Below are positions 37,244 through 46,351 of a stretch of 64,000 bases of DNA, in pieces. The stretch is from Alphaproteobacteria bacterium (GTDB lineage: Bacteria; Pseudomonadota; Alphaproteobacteria; Caulobacterales; Aquidulcibacteraceae). The position numbers were made by a program, and so were the translations under genes. The notes under the pieces were generated by a model, which saw nothing but the letters and a program-made list of their open reading frames with translations, was not told the origin of the DNA and searched no databases. Position 1 is the first letter of the stretch, and every line of letters starts with the position of its first letter. The stretch is taken from contig JAIXQA010000001.1 of the NCBI GenBank assembly GCA_027485915.1, positions 124,001 to 188,000 on the forward strand, written 5' to 3'.

Positions 37244-38335
37244 TTACATATCGTCCATCTCTCCATCGTCAGAGACGGGCTCGCCAGCCAAGGCTTCCGC
37301 GAGAATACCGGCATTCTGGCGTACCTTATGTTCAATTTCAGCAGCCATTTCAGGGTTTGATTTCAAAAAGGCGCGAGCATTGTCCTTGCCTTGGCCAATC
37401 CGTGTGCTGTCATAGGAATACCAAGAGCCGGATTTTTCCACGATCCCGGCTTTCACGCCCAAATCAATCAATTCGCCCTGCTTGGAGATTCCTTCACCAT
37501 AGAGAATGTCGAACTCCACTTGTTTAAATGGCGGCGCAACTTTGTTTTTGACGACTTTGACGCGGGTGACATTGCCAACCACATCTTCCTTGTCTTTGAT
37601 CTGGCCGATGCGGCGAATATCTAAACGGACCGAAGCATAAAATTTCAGCGCATTGCCACCTGTTGTGGTTTCGGGGTTGCCAAACATCACGCCAATTTTC
37701 ATGCGGATCTGATTGATAAAGATCACCAAGGTCTTTGAGCGTGAAATTGAGCCGGTCAATTTGCGCAAAGCTTGGCTCATCAATCGAGCCTGCAAGCCCG
37801 GCAAACTGTCACCCATATCGCCTTCGATTTCAGCCTTGGGCGTCAGCGCAGCAACCGAGTCAATTACCAAAACGTCCACCGCGCCAGAGCGCACCAAGGT
37901 GTCGGTAATTTCAAGCGCCTGTTCGCCGGTGTCAGGCTGGGAGATCAAAAGATCGCTTAAATCTACACCGAGCTTGCGGGCATAAATGGGGTCGAGCGCA
38001 TGTTCCGCATCAACAAAGGCACAAACACCGCCGCTTTTCTGAGCTTCAGCAATGCAATGAAGCGCCAAAGTGGTTTTGCCCGAGCTTTCAGGGCCATAGA
38101 TTTCGATGATCCGGCCACGTGGCAGGCCGCCAATGCCAAGGGCAATATCGAGGCCCAGCGAACCAGTTGAAACCGATTCTATTTCTACAGCGGCGCCTTG
38201 TTCACCCAAGCGCATGATCGAACCTTTGCCAAAGGCGCGCTCAATCTGAGACAGGGCTGATTCGAGAGCTTTTTCTTTGTCCATATCGTTTTTTTCCACC
38301 AAGCGAAGCGCTGCATTTGAAGCCTGAGTAGCCAT
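37244..38335 (-). CDS. recA: Recombinase A
   Basis: RecA drives strand exchange and triggers LexA self-cleavage. The 363-residue protein shows Walker [34 protein letters not shown], loop L2 [19 protein letters not shown] with GGNALKFY, and an acidic tail ending DDGEMDDM. The start at 38335 ([12 protein letters not shown]) has AAGGGG upstream; an in-frame extension to 38374 is less likely. A LexA box lies 112-126 bases upstream. Confidence 0.98.
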   Translation of the reverse strand: MATQASNAALRLVEKNDMDKEKALESALSQIERAFGKGSIMRLGEQGAAVEIESVSTGSLGLDIALGIGGLPRGRIIEIYGPESSGKTTLALHCIAEAQKSGGVCAFVDAEHALDPIYARKLGVDLSDLLISQPDTGEQALEITDTLVRSGAVDVLVIDSVAALTPKAEIEGDMGDSLPGLQARLMSQALRKLTGSISRSKTLVIFINQIRMKIGVMFGNPETTTGGNALKFYASVRLDIRRIGQIKDKEDVVGNVTRVKVVKNKVAPPFKQVEFDILYGEGISKQGELIDLGVKAGIVEKSGSWYSYDSTRIGQGKDNARAFLKSNPEMAAEIEHKVRQNAGILAEALAGEPVSDDGEMDDM

Positions 38336-38446
38336 CTTTGAACCCCTTTTCACGATTCCCGCCTGTGTCAGCACAATAGGCTCAGTGGAGCTTTGTGCAA
38401 ACTAGGCCTTGTCACGTCACCAAGGTTTGTATCTGATATGTTCTCA

Positions 38447-38461
38447 GAACACAAGTGGAAC
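38447..38461 (-). promoter_or_regulatory. LexA (SOS) box of recA
   Basis: GAAC-ACAAGTG-GAAC on the plus strand reads GTTC-N7-GTTC on the minus strand, an exact match to the alphaproteobacterial LexA box. It overlaps a plausible minus-strand promoter (TTGTTC, 17 bases, CATATC), so LexA would block recA transcription until DNA damage. Confidence 0.85.
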
Positions 38462-38483
38462 AAAGTGGATAAATCTACTTTTT

Positions 38484-38512
38484 AAAAACACATACGTCCA
38501 ATATTGACGTAT
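38484..38512 (-). terminator. Intrinsic terminator after cckA
   Basis: ATACGTC (38492-38498) and GACGTAT (38506-38512) form a perfect 7-bp stem that begins at the last base of the cckA stop codon. On the minus strand it is followed by GTGTTTTT. It likely ends the fliQ-fliR-flhB-cckA transcript before the recA promoter. Confidence 0.6.
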
Positions 38513-40416
38513 CAAGCCGCCGCAAGTTCAGTTTTTACCCGCTCTGCTAATTGTGCCAGCGTAAATGGCTTTGGCAAGAAGGAGATGGAGCGTTCATCTT
38601 CTAATGTTTGCGCAAAGTCTTGCTCAGCGTAACCAGACATAAACACAATCCGCGCATGGCCTAAATAGGGCTTAGCGGCTTTAAGAAGGCCTGGACCATC
38701 AAGACCCGGCATGACGACGTCGGATAAGACGAGGTCAAAGCTATTAGGGTCATTTTCGAGAATTTCTAGCGCTTCTTCCCCGTCGCCTGCGGAGGTCACC
38801 TGATAGCCGCGCTGGGTCAGAAGACGAGTCGCGATATTGCGAACACCCTCTTCATCTTCGACGAGCAAGATCCGTCCGCGTCCAGCCAAATCCATCGGCC
38901 GGGCTTCGGCAATTTGGGCTTGAGCTTGAGGCAAGTCGTCGCTGACTTCGTCGACGGTCGTGGCAGGCAGGAAAACGTGGAAGGTCGTGCCTTCATTCTC
39001 CACCGAGTCGAGGGCGATAAAGCCATCGGACTGTTTGATGATGCCATAGACCGTGGCCAAACCAATGCCAGTGCCCTTACCCTGTTCCTTTGTGGTGAAG
39101 AAAGGCTCGAAGATCTTCGTCGCAATATCTTGGCTCATGCCGGTCCCAGTATCGGTCACCGAAATCATCGCCCAATCACAGTTTTCAATATCGGCGATGC
39201 TGAGACCTTTGAGTGCTGCGCGTACATCTTGCGTGGTCGCGCGCTTGGTCCGCACGGTCACCGAGCCCTTACCCTTGCCTGACATCAAAACCGCGTCGCG
39301 GGCATTGGTCACAAGGTTCATAAACACGGTTTCAAGTTGTTGTTTATCGGCGCGCACATTAGGTAGGTCGCGGCCATGGGTAATTTCAAAGACGATGCGT
39401 TCATCCAAGACTTGGCGCATAAGAACCGCAAATTCGGTCAAAACCGCGCCAACGTCTAAAACATCGCGACGGAAAGTCTGCTTCCGGGCATAGGCTAGCA
39501 GCATTTTCACCAATTCTGCAGCCCGCGAGCTGGTGTTCTGAATGCTTTGCAACTCGCCGTAACTGGGGTCACCAACAGGGTGGCGGGCGAGCAATGCATC
39601 GCAGTTTAACGTGATCACGAGTAAGAAATTATTCAGTTCGTGGGCGACGCCACCGGCAATTTGGCCAACTGCCTGCATTTTGCTGGTCTGGGCAAGGCGA
39701 TGCTCCATTTCGCGGCGGGTTGAGACATCGACCAGCATCAGGGCGGCACCATCATTTTCGTCCCCTAACAGCCAGCCTTCGCAGGTTTGACCGCCGGTAT
39801 TGGCCATATCCAGTTCAATCGCCCGTTGACCACCGACTTCTAGGCGGTCCAGATCATCCACATGCGCTGGGGCAACGAGATCGGAAAGCTTGGTACCTTT
39901 GCCGGCACCTGCAATTCGAATGAAGGCGGGATTTGCTTCTTGGATGATGGCCTGCCGCGCATCGCGACGGTCTAGCCTGGCAAAGCCAACTGGGGCTTCG
40001 GCAATCAAGCGCGCAAGACCGGTCAAGAGAGACGAACTGGTCTGAACTGCGAGGGCTGCTTGTGAGTCAGCGACTGCGCTGCTGTTCAATATCTGTTGAG
40101 CTGATGATACATCATCGACCTTGGTCAATCTTACCAAGGCGTGTTCGCCAATTGCACTCACACGCACGCGCATGCCATTTTGGGTTTCATCTAAAGCCAG
40201 GCCGCGACGAACGGCTTTTGATGCTCGAAAGGCACATGCTTGATCCAAAAGGCTCATCAAGAGCGGGTCAATGGAGACAGGCCGGTAGAGGGCGTCATAG
40301 GCAGAATTGGCTGCGACGAAGCGCCCCGTGCGCGTGAAGAGGGCAGAGGGCCCGTCCATACTCGCTAGCCAGTCGTGCGACTCCGACCGGGAAAACATCT
40401 TCAATAGTCCAGCCAT
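38512..40416 (-). CDS. cckA: Hybrid histidine kinase CckA
   Basis: CckA feeds phosphate through ChpT to CtrA, or withdraws it, to time the cell cycle. The 634-residue protein has two PAS-like regions (about residues 20-100 and 135-230), HisKA with GQIAGGVAHELNNF (His259), HATPase with NLVTNARDAVL and GTGIGLATVYGI, and a C-terminal receiver domain (LLVEDEEGVRNIATRLL; LVLSDVVMPGLDG). HPVGDPSYGELQSI and FRRDVLDVG are typical of CckA. Unlike Caulobacter CckA, no membrane segment is visible at the N-terminus. It follows flhB after 33 bases. Confidence 0.9.
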   Translation of the reverse strand: MAGLLKMFSRSESHDWLASMDGPSALFTRTGRFVAANSAYDALYRPVSIDPLLMSLLDQACAFRASKAVRRGLALDETQNGMRVRVSAIGEHALVRLTKVDDVSSAQQILNSSAVADSQAALAVQTSSSLLTGLARLIAEAPVGFARLDRRDARQAIIQEANPAFIRIAGAGKGTKLSDLVAPAHVDDLDRLEVGGQRAIELDMANTGGQTCEGWLLGDENDGAALMLVDVSTRREMEHRLAQTSKMQAVGQIAGGVAHELNNFLLVITLNCDALLARHPVGDPSYGELQSIQNTSSRAAELVKMLLAYARKQTFRRDVLDVGAVLTEFAVLMRQVLDERIVFEITHGRDLPNVRADKQQLETVFMNLVTNARDAVLMSGKGKGSVTVRTKRATTQDVRAALKGLSIADIENCDWAMISVTDTGTGMSQDIATKIFEPFFTTKEQGKGTGIGLATVYGIIKQSDGFIALDSVENEGTTFHVFLPATTVDEVSDDLPQAQAQIAEARPMDLAGRGRILLVEDEEGVRNIATRLLTQRGYQVTSAGDGEEALEILENDPNSFDLVLSDVVMPGLDGPGLLKAAKPYLGHARIVFMSGYAEQDFAQTLEDERSISFLPKPFTLAQLAERVKTELAAA

Positions 40417-40449
40417 GCTTCTTCGCCCCAAACCGGTCCAAAGTTGCAC

Positions 40450-41553
40450 CTATGCGGCGTTTTGGACTCGACTCTGGAGAGAATCACCTGATTTGCGCCG
40501 CGCGGCTACACCCAAAATCACTCCGATGATTTTTGCTACAGCTTGATAATGTTCAGCAGGAATTGTTTCTTCTAGATCGACGCTGGCATAAAGCGCACGC
40601 GCCAACGGTGGATCTTCGATGATGGGCACATCTGAAGCGGTTGCAATCTCGCGAATTTTCAAAGCTATATTATCCACACCCTTAGCCACACAAACAGGCG
40701 CAGCGGTTTCACCGGCTACATAGAGCAAGGCCACGGCATAGTGCGTAGGGTTCGTGATGATGACCGTAGCTTCAGGCACTTTGGCCATCATTCGATTGCG
40801 GCCGCGTTGCATCCGGATTTGGCGCAGCTTCATTTTGATCTGCGGATCACCCTCCAACTTCTTATATTCGTCTTTCTGCTCTTGCTTACTCATGCGGTTA
40901 CGCTTGATCCAAGCAAAGCGCTGGATCGCATAGTCCGCAACGGAGGCGACAGCGATGATCCCAATCAGGGCAAAGCACAGCTCCACCAGAATTTTGACCA
41001 ATACTGGCATCAGAGCCGCCGGCTCCATCGCAACTAAAATCGGCATTTCACGAGCATGGGGGGCCAAGATTGCATAGGCGACCCAGCAAATGACGATCAG
41101 CTTCAATACTGTTTTGCCAAATGTCATCAGAGCTTCGGCCCCAAACAAGCGCTTGAAGCCAGCGATTGGCGAGATTTTTTCGAGCTTTGGCTTCATTTTC
41201 TCGCCGGTGAACAACAGGCCTGATTGGACCAAGTGACCTGCTAGGCCTGCAACGAAAATCGCCCCCACCGTTGCACTCATCAAAATGACCATCCGGCCGC
41301 CGACGTCAAAGCTCAGGCGCTGAAGGGCACCACTATCGACCGCAAATTGTTCAGGCCGCTCAATAAAGACCGTCATATATCGTGCGAGGTCTTGGGCACT
41401 ATGTAAGCCAAGAGTCAGAAGGACTGCAACGCCAGCCGTTAGAACAAACAAGGTCGCAATGTCTTGCGATTTCGGAACATCGCCCTTTTTGCGCGCTTCA
41501 TCCAGCTTATATTGGCTGGGGGCTTCCGTCTTTTGTGATTCATCTTCTTCCAT
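40450..41553 (-). CDS. flhB: Flagellar export switch protein FlhB
   Basis: FlhB sits in the flagellar type III export gate and switches substrate class by cutting itself. The 367-residue protein has a cytoplasmic N-terminus with ESQKTEAPSQYKLDEARKKG (typical), four membrane helices, and the cytoplasmic domain with the autocleavage site NPTH in TNPTHYAVALLY. The order in transcription is fliQ, fliR, flhB, cckA, with only 9 bases after fliR. Confidence 0.97.
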   Translation of the reverse strand: MEEDESQKTEAPSQYKLDEARKKGDVPKSQDIATLFVLTAGVAVLLTLGLHSAQDLARYMTVFIERPEQFAVDSGALQRLSFDVGGRMVILMSATVGAIFVAGLAGHLVQSGLLFTGEKMKPKLEKISPIAGFKRLFGAEALMTFGKTVLKLIVICWVAYAILAPHAREMPILVAMEPAALMPVLVKILVELCFALIGIIAVASVADYAIQRFAWIKRNRMSKQEQKDEYKKLEGDPQIKMKLRQIRMQRGRNRMMAKVPEATVIITNPTHYAVALLYVAGETAAPVCVAKGVDNIALKIREIATASDVPIIEDPPLARALYASVDLEETIPAEHYQAVAKIIGVILGVAARRKSGDSLQSRVQNAA

Positions 41554-41562
41554 CTGGCGGCC

Positions 41563-42312
41563 TCAATTCAAAGACCGGCCGGCGGTGGCAATGGCTTCTA
41601 GCCAGACCAGCATGCCCGCGCCTGCAGTGATCGCAAACAACATGATCCCCAACAGCACTTGCACGGGCTGGGCGATGAAGAAAACCTGGATGGCTGGGGC
41701 CACGCGGTTGATGATGCCTAAAGCTACATTGATCACCACCCCAAAGAGCAATAGAGGCGCGGTAATTTGGATCGCGAGTGAAAACGCTTGGCTAAACGCG
41801 CGCAAACTAAATTGGGCCATGTCGCCCAAGGGTAATGGTCCGCCGGGTAGGAAGTTTTCGAAACTCTTTGCTGCCCCTGAAATGAAAAGATGGTGCACGT
41901 CGCTTTGAAATACTAACGCCGTACCCAAAAGCGCCAAAAAGGTGCCGAACACGGCCCCTTGCTGTTGCTGCGATGGGTCAAATGCCATTGCCATACCAAG
42001 GCCTGTCTGCATGCCCGCAATTGCGCCGGCTGTAGCCAAGGCTGAGAAAAGAATGCGGGTGGTCAGGCCCAGGGACAGACCGATGAGGATTTCTTTCGCG
42101 ATGGCAAGAAACATAGTGGCCGTATCAGAGGGCAAGGGGCCAATTTTGTTGGCGACAACCGGTGCCAGCGTAAAGGCTATGAACAGCGCTACCATGAGAC
42201 GGGCGCGCGTCGGCACGAATTGGTCGCCAATACCAGGTGCCAACATCATTAAAGCGCCCACGCGCGCGAACACTAAGCCAATCACCCAGACCGTTTGTGG
42301 GAGGAGTTCCAT
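41563..42312 (-). CDS. fliR: Flagellar export gate protein FliR
   Basis: FliR is an integral component of the flagellar export gate (FliPQR). The 249-residue protein has about six hydrophobic helices and the family strings FARVGALMMLAPGIGDQFVP and RILFSALATAGAIAGMQTGL. It lies between fliQ (12-base gap) and flhB (9-base gap), as in other Caulobacterales. FliP is not in the window. Confidence 0.95.
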   Translation of the reverse strand: MELLPQTVWVIGLVFARVGALMMLAPGIGDQFVPTRARLMVALFIAFTLAPVVANKIGPLPSDTATMFLAIAKEILIGLSLGLTTRILFSALATAGAIAGMQTGLGMAMAFDPSQQQQGAVFGTFLALLGTALVFQSDVHHLFISGAAKSFENFLPGGPLPLGDMAQFSLRAFSQAFSLAIQITAPLLLFGVVINVALGIINRVAPAIQVFFIAQPVQVLLGIMLFAITAGAGMLVWLEAIATAGRSLN

Positions 42313-42324
42313 CTGCGGGGCCCG

Positions 42325-42597
42325 CTAGCCCGCGCCGCCAGAAGCAACCTTGGCCATCATCTGGGTCATGAATTCTCCCAGCATTCCACCCATTAAGGGC
42401 AGAAACAGCAAAAGTGCCGCAAAAATAGCTAAGATCTTCGGCACAAACACCAAAGTTTGTTCTTGAATCTGCGTGAGAGCCTGTAGAAGGCCAATGACCA
42501 AGCCCACAGCAAGCCCCACCAACATGACCGGTGCCGACATTGCGATTGTCAACCAAATCGCGTCGCGGGCAACATCAAGGACTTCTGGGGCATTCAT
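42325..42597 (-). CDS. fliQ: Flagellar export gate protein FliQ
   Basis: FliQ is a small gate subunit with two membrane helices. The 90 residues contain ARDAIWLTIAMSAPVMLVGL and VGLVIGLLQALTQIQEQTL, then the second helix, all typical. The start at 42597 has GGAGAAG upstream; an in-frame start nine codons earlier is less likely. It is first in the operon, with a CtrA-like site 73-87 bases upstream. Confidence 0.95.
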   Translation of the reverse strand: MNAPEVLDVARDAIWLTIAMSAPVMLVGLAVGLVIGLLQALTQIQEQTLVFVPKILAIFAALLLFLPLMGGMLGEFMTQMMAKVASGGAG

Positions 42598-42669
42598 CGT
42601 CAGCTTCTCCGACTCAGGGCGCATAAAACCAATTCTAGTTTCGCACTGGTATGGGATGGCTTGGCATGG

Positions 42670-42684
42670 TTAACAAAGTCTTGA
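42670..42684 (-). promoter_or_regulatory. CtrA-like binding site before fliQ
   Basis: TTAA-CAAAGTC-TTGA matches the CtrA box TTAA-N7-TTAA at seven of eight positions. CtrA activates early flagellar operons in Caulobacter, fliQ among them as I recall, so position and sequence agree. It also lies close to the start of the divergent YdeI-like gene. Confidence 0.5.
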
Positions 42685-42722
42685 TAAATGAGATTCCGAG
42701 CTGAACTCCGGCGGTAGAAGTG

Positions 42723-43337
42723 ATGAATTTTCAACATGTCGAGGTAAAAAGCCGCACTGAGCTGCGCGCTTGGTTGGGCCAATATGCCGAGGTCTATTCC
42801 AAGAGTATTTGGCTTGTGACGTATAAGAAGGGTCGGGGCCCGACCGTCAGTTATGATGAGATCGTCGAGGAGGCTATTTGCTTTGGCTGGATCGACTCCC
42901 GCATCGCCAGACTGGACGAAGATAGGTCTATGTTGCTGCTCTCACCCCGCCGCCCAACCAGTTCTTGGTCTGCGCTCAATAAACAACGCGTTGAAAAGCT
43001 GATGAAACAGGGCCTGATTATGCCGCTTGGGCTTGCGATGATCGAACAAGCGAAAGTCAATGGCGCTTGGGACCGTTTGAACGACGTCGATGCATTAATT
43101 GAACCCGCCGATCTTAAAGCCGCTTTGGCGGCAACAGCCTATGCCCTTGAGAATTGGAATTTGATGCCAGCCTCTAGCCGGCGGGGGATATTAGAATGGA
43201 TTGCGTCTGCGAAAAGGCCTGAGACAAGGGCAGAACGTGTTGAGCGAACGGCTACACTCGCCAGCCACGGCAAAAAGGCTAATTTCCCGGAAGGCCGCAA
43301 TATGATCCCCGGTGCGATCGGTCCAAAGACCTCTTAG
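42723..43337 (+). CDS. YdeI/OmpD-associated family protein
   Basis: The 204-residue protein matches the YdeI family, some of which have been linked to protection against antimicrobial peptides: SKSIWLVTYKKGRGPTVSYD, EEAICFGWIDSRI, SPRRPTSSWSALNKQRVEKL and a Lys/Arg-rich C-terminus with WIASAKRPETRAERV. No signal peptide is visible, so it is probably cytoplasmic. Function is poorly known. It is divergent from fliQ and its 3' end overlaps the convergent peptidase gene by four bases. Confidence 0.88.
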   Translation: MNFQHVEVKSRTELRAWLGQYAEVYSKSIWLVTYKKGRGPTVSYDEIVEEAICFGWIDSRIARLDEDRSMLLLSPRRPTSSWSALNKQRVEKLMKQGLIMPLGLAMIEQAKVNGAWDRLNDVDALIEPADLKAALAATAYALENWNLMPASSRRGILEWIASAKRPETRAERVERTATLASHGKKANFPEGRNMIPGAIGPKTS

Positions 43338-43999
43338 AGCATGTCTTCATAGAAGGCCCCGGCCCTCAAGACGTGGTCGACAACGTGGATCTCAAGAATC
43401 CAACAGGCGGAGGAGGGGGTTTTGCCAAAGGCCTTGAGCTTGCCGCTGTGATGCACACGGTGTGGGAAGGCCCCGATCCGATGACCGGATGCGCCTTCCA
43501 GTGCCAAGGTCCGTCCACGTTTGGCTGCTTCAGCCAAAGCAAATTCATAAAGCGCGATGCCATTGGCCCCAGTTTCGGACCAATGGGCTTTCACCGCCGC
43601 AAATACCGCCTTGGAATCGTCAATTAAGCTTTGGTAGGTTGGGACTTGTCCGAGCGTGAACCCCGCCCCGACATCGCCCTCATGGCCATCATAGCAAGGT
43701 CCGATATCAAGGAAGAAGATATCATTAGGTGCTAGGATGTGCGGGGAAGCAGGTACCTCCCCAAAAGGGAGAAGCGTATTGGGGCCAAAGCGGACTTGGC
43801 TTGCATGCCAAAGTCTGTCCGCGCCACTATCCAAAATGGCTTGATCAACAATGGCTTTGCCGTCGAGATCATTCATGCCTGGCTCAATCATGGCCGCAGC
43901 ACGCGCCAAAGTCTCCCACGCGCGGGTTTGCGCCGCTTCTTGCAAGTCCAAGCGGAAATGGGGATGGTTGGCTTCGCGTGGATCGAGCGGTGCGGTCAC
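43334..43999 (-). CDS. M24 family metallopeptidase-like protein
   Basis: The 221-residue protein has the pita-bread fold typical of M24 (methionine aminopeptidase/Xaa-Pro peptidase): FFLDIGPCYDGHEGDVGAGF with Asp ligands, then GHRIGAFPHRVHHSG with the histidine region. The N-terminal domain of prolidases is missing, so it is a short form. It starts with GTG directly after the queF stop (43999/44000), which suggests coupling. Its role next to queuosine synthesis is unknown, and peptidase activity is not certain. Confidence 0.8.
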   Translation of the reverse strand: MTAPLDPREANHPHFRLDLQEAAQTRAWETLARAAAMIEPGMNDLDGKAIVDQAILDSGADRLWHASQVRFGPNTLLPFGEVPASPHILAPNDIFFLDIGPCYDGHEGDVGAGFTLGQVPTYQSLIDDSKAVFAAVKAHWSETGANGIALYEFALAEAAKRGRTLALEGASGHRIGAFPHRVHHSGKLKAFGKTPSSACWILEIHVVDHVLRAGAFYEDML

Positions 44000-44476
44000 T
44001 TAGCCGCGCCCACGATAGGGCGGCACGCCTTGGTCTGGAATCCATACGCCTTCTGGCGCTGGCCCTGTGGCATAAAACACGTCAATTGGAATGCCACCGC
44101 GCGGGTACCAATAGCCCCCGATCCGCAACCAGTTTGGGGCCAGCAATTCCACCAAGCGCTTCCCAATCGCGACCGTGCAATCCTCGTGGAAAGCACCGTG
44201 ATTGCGAAAGCTTGTTAGAAACAGCTTCAAGCTTTTACTTTCCACCAACCAGTCGCTAGGCACATAGTCGATAACCAGATGCGCAAAGTCAGGCTGCCCA
44301 GTCACGGGGCAAAGGCTTGTGAACTCGGGTGCCACGAAGCGCGCTAGATAGGCGGTACCTGGATGGGGGTTGGCGACGCGCTCCAGCACAGCCTCTTCGG
44401 GAGAGGCATAGCCACGAACGTCTTGGCCGAGGGTGCCTAGACCCTCATAAATAGAAGAATTGCTCATGAGGCTCAT
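44000..44476 (-). CDS. queF: NADPH-dependent 7-cyano-7-deazaguanine reductase
   Basis: QueF reduces preQ0 to preQ1 in queuosine synthesis. The short 158-residue form has the catalytic Cys in [20 protein letters not shown] and the substrate-binding [21 protein letters not shown] second ATG at 44467 is possible. No other queuosine gene is in the window. Confidence 0.95.
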   Translation of the reverse strand: MSLMSNSSIYEGLGTLGQDVRGYASPEEAVLERVANPHPGTAYLARFVAPEFTSLCPVTGQPDFAHLVIDYVPSDWLVESKSLKLFLTSFRNHGAFHEDCTVAIGKRLVELLAPNWLRIGGYWYPRGGIPIDVFYATGPAPEGVWIPDQGVPPYRGRG

Positions 44477-44700
44477 GTAGCGCTAAATCGGCGTTCGTGC
44501 ACCTTACCACTGCACGCGGCGCACCTCCTAGCCCTGCATCTGCCTCAGAACCTGCTTCAAACCGATCAAGTGTGCAGCAGAAGCAATGATTAGCACGTTG
44601 TTTTGTTGCCAATCTGGGCAGAGGGCACTAGCGTAAAGTCACGAGGGAGAAAGCGACCCAAAAGTGTCGCACCCACATGAACCTGTTTAAGGGGGGTTGA

Positions 44701-46239
44701 ATGGCTGAAACCAAACCGGCGACCGGACTTAGTCGAATTTTCGCGCGCAAGTCAGTCGCTCAAATCATGAGCGAGAACGAAAAGAGTGAGTTGAAGCGGA
44801 CTTTAGGGCCGGTCAATCTGGTGCTTTTGGGCATTGGTTGTATCATTGGCGCTGGTATTTTTGTGCGGACCGGTAATGCAGCTGCTTTGCACGCAGGCCC
44901 CGCTGTAATGTTGTCTTTCGTCGTTGCCGGTCTGGTCTGCGCATGCGCTGGTCTGTGCTATGCAGAGCTTTCCTCTACCCTGCCTGTCTCAGGCTCAGCC
45001 TATACTTATTCCTACACCACTTTGGGCGAGTTCGCCGCTTGGATCATGGGCGCGCTCTTGCTGCTTGAATATGGGCTTGCGGCTTCGGTGGTGGCGGTGG
45101 GCTGGTCTGGCTATGTTGTCAGTCTCTTAGGGGACTTCGGCCTTGTCATACCGCCGGAATTCACCGGTCCGATGAACCATGTGACCACGCTGAAGGATGG
45201 CACCACGCTGACGACTTTGTTCAACGTCCCCGCTTTCTTGGTGACTTTGGTTTTGGCTTGCTTGCTCACTATTGGGATTTCTGAATCCAGCCAAGTCAAC
45301 AACATCATTGTGGCGATCAAGGTCACGGTGATTGTGGCGTTTATTGTGATCGGCGGCTATAAAGTTCTGACCCATCTACCTGAATTGTCAAAGAATTGGG
45401 TGCCGTTTATTCCCGAAAATGAGGGTGAAGGCAAGTTTGGCTGGGAAGGTGTGTTCCGCGCCGCTTCCATCGTTTTCTTCGCTTATATCGGGTTCGAAGC
45501 AGTTTCGACCGCTGGCCAAGAAGCGAAGAACCCGAAGAAAGACATGCCAATCGGCATCATCGGTTCCTTGCTGGTCTGTACCGTTCTATACATGCTGGTG
45601 GCGGCAGTCTTGACCATGCTGGTTAATTATAAAGAACTGAATGTGCCCGATCCTGTGGCTGTGGCCGTTGATTCTATGGGTCCTCAGTGGGCTTGGTTCG
45701 CGATGACGATTAAGGCCGGTGCGATCATCGGCCTCACCTCGGTGATCTTGGTCCTCATGTACGGCCAAACACGGATCTTCTATGCCATGGCCCGTGACGG
45801 TCTGTTGCCAAAGATCTTCTCACGCGTGCACCCCAAGTTCCAAACCCCTTGGATCAACACGATTGTTGTCGGCATCATTGTGGCTTTGGCTGCAGGTCTG
45901 TTCGACATCAATGTTTTGGGTGACGTCACCTCGGTTGGCACTTTGGCAGCTTTTGCCATCGTCTGCGTTTCGGTGATTTGGTTACGTCAGGCCCGTCCAG
46001 ACCTACCACGCGGCTTCAAGGTTCCTTTGTATCCCATTCTGCCCATCTTTGGCATTTTGTCGTGTGGAGCTTTGATCTTCACCGTGGAACAACGCGTGTT
46101 GCACTTCTTCTTTATCTTCTTGGTCGGTGCGACGGCGGTCTATTTCCTCTATGGGATGTGGAACTCCAAGCTCGCTAAGGGTGAATTCGTGACAGGTCAT
46201 GAGCCTGCCGCGAATGAATTGCCACACAAACTCGACTAG
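44701..46239 (+). CDS. APC family amino acid permease
   Basis: The 512-residue transporter of the amino acid-polyamine-organocation family is similar to cationic amino acid transporters (YfnA/CAT-like). It has about twelve to fourteen membrane helices; the first reads LVLLGIGCIIGAGIFVRTG, a typical APC substrate-binding unwound helix, and later GFEAVSTAGQEAKNPKKDMP is also typical. The 224 bases upstream contain no gene and no recognisable site. A terminator with a UUCG loop follows. Substrate is unknown. Confidence 0.92.
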   Translation: MAETKPATGLSRIFARKSVAQIMSENEKSELKRTLGPVNLVLLGIGCIIGAGIFVRTGNAAALHAGPAVMLSFVVAGLVCACAGLCYAELSSTLPVSGSAYTYSYTTLGEFAAWIMGALLLLEYGLAASVVAVGWSGYVVSLLGDFGLVIPPEFTGPMNHVTTLKDGTTLTTLFNVPAFLVTLVLACLLTIGISESSQVNNIIVAIKVTVIVAFIVIGGYKVLTHLPELSKNWVPFIPENEGEGKFGWEGVFRAASIVFFAYIGFEAVSTAGQEAKNPKKDMPIGIIGSLLVCTVLYMLVAAVLTMLVNYKELNVPDPVAVAVDSMGPQWAWFAMTIKAGAIIGLTSVILVLMYGQTRIFYAMARDGLLPKIFSRVHPKFQTPWINTIVVGIIVALAAGLFDINVLGDVTSVGTLAAFAIVCVSVIWLRQARPDLPRGFKVPLYPILPIFGILSCGALIFTVEQRVLHFFFIFLVGATAVYFLYGMWNSKLAKGEFVTGHEPAANELPHKLD

Positions 46240-46263
46240 GGCTTCAGCCTTGTTTGATCGATG

Positions 46264-46291
46264 ACGGCGGGTCTTCGGACCCGCCGTTTTT
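46264..46291 (+). terminator. Intrinsic terminator of the permease gene
   Basis: ACGGCGGGTC (46264-46273), a TTCG tetraloop and GACCCGCCGT (46278-46287) make a 10-bp stem followed by TTTT (46288-46291), a strong terminator 25 bases after the stop. Confidence 0.93.
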
Positions 46292-46351
46292 GCTTTAAGG
46301 CATGTGCAGCCGGGGTGGTCAAACTGTGCTACGCAGGATAGGCCCTTGGCC

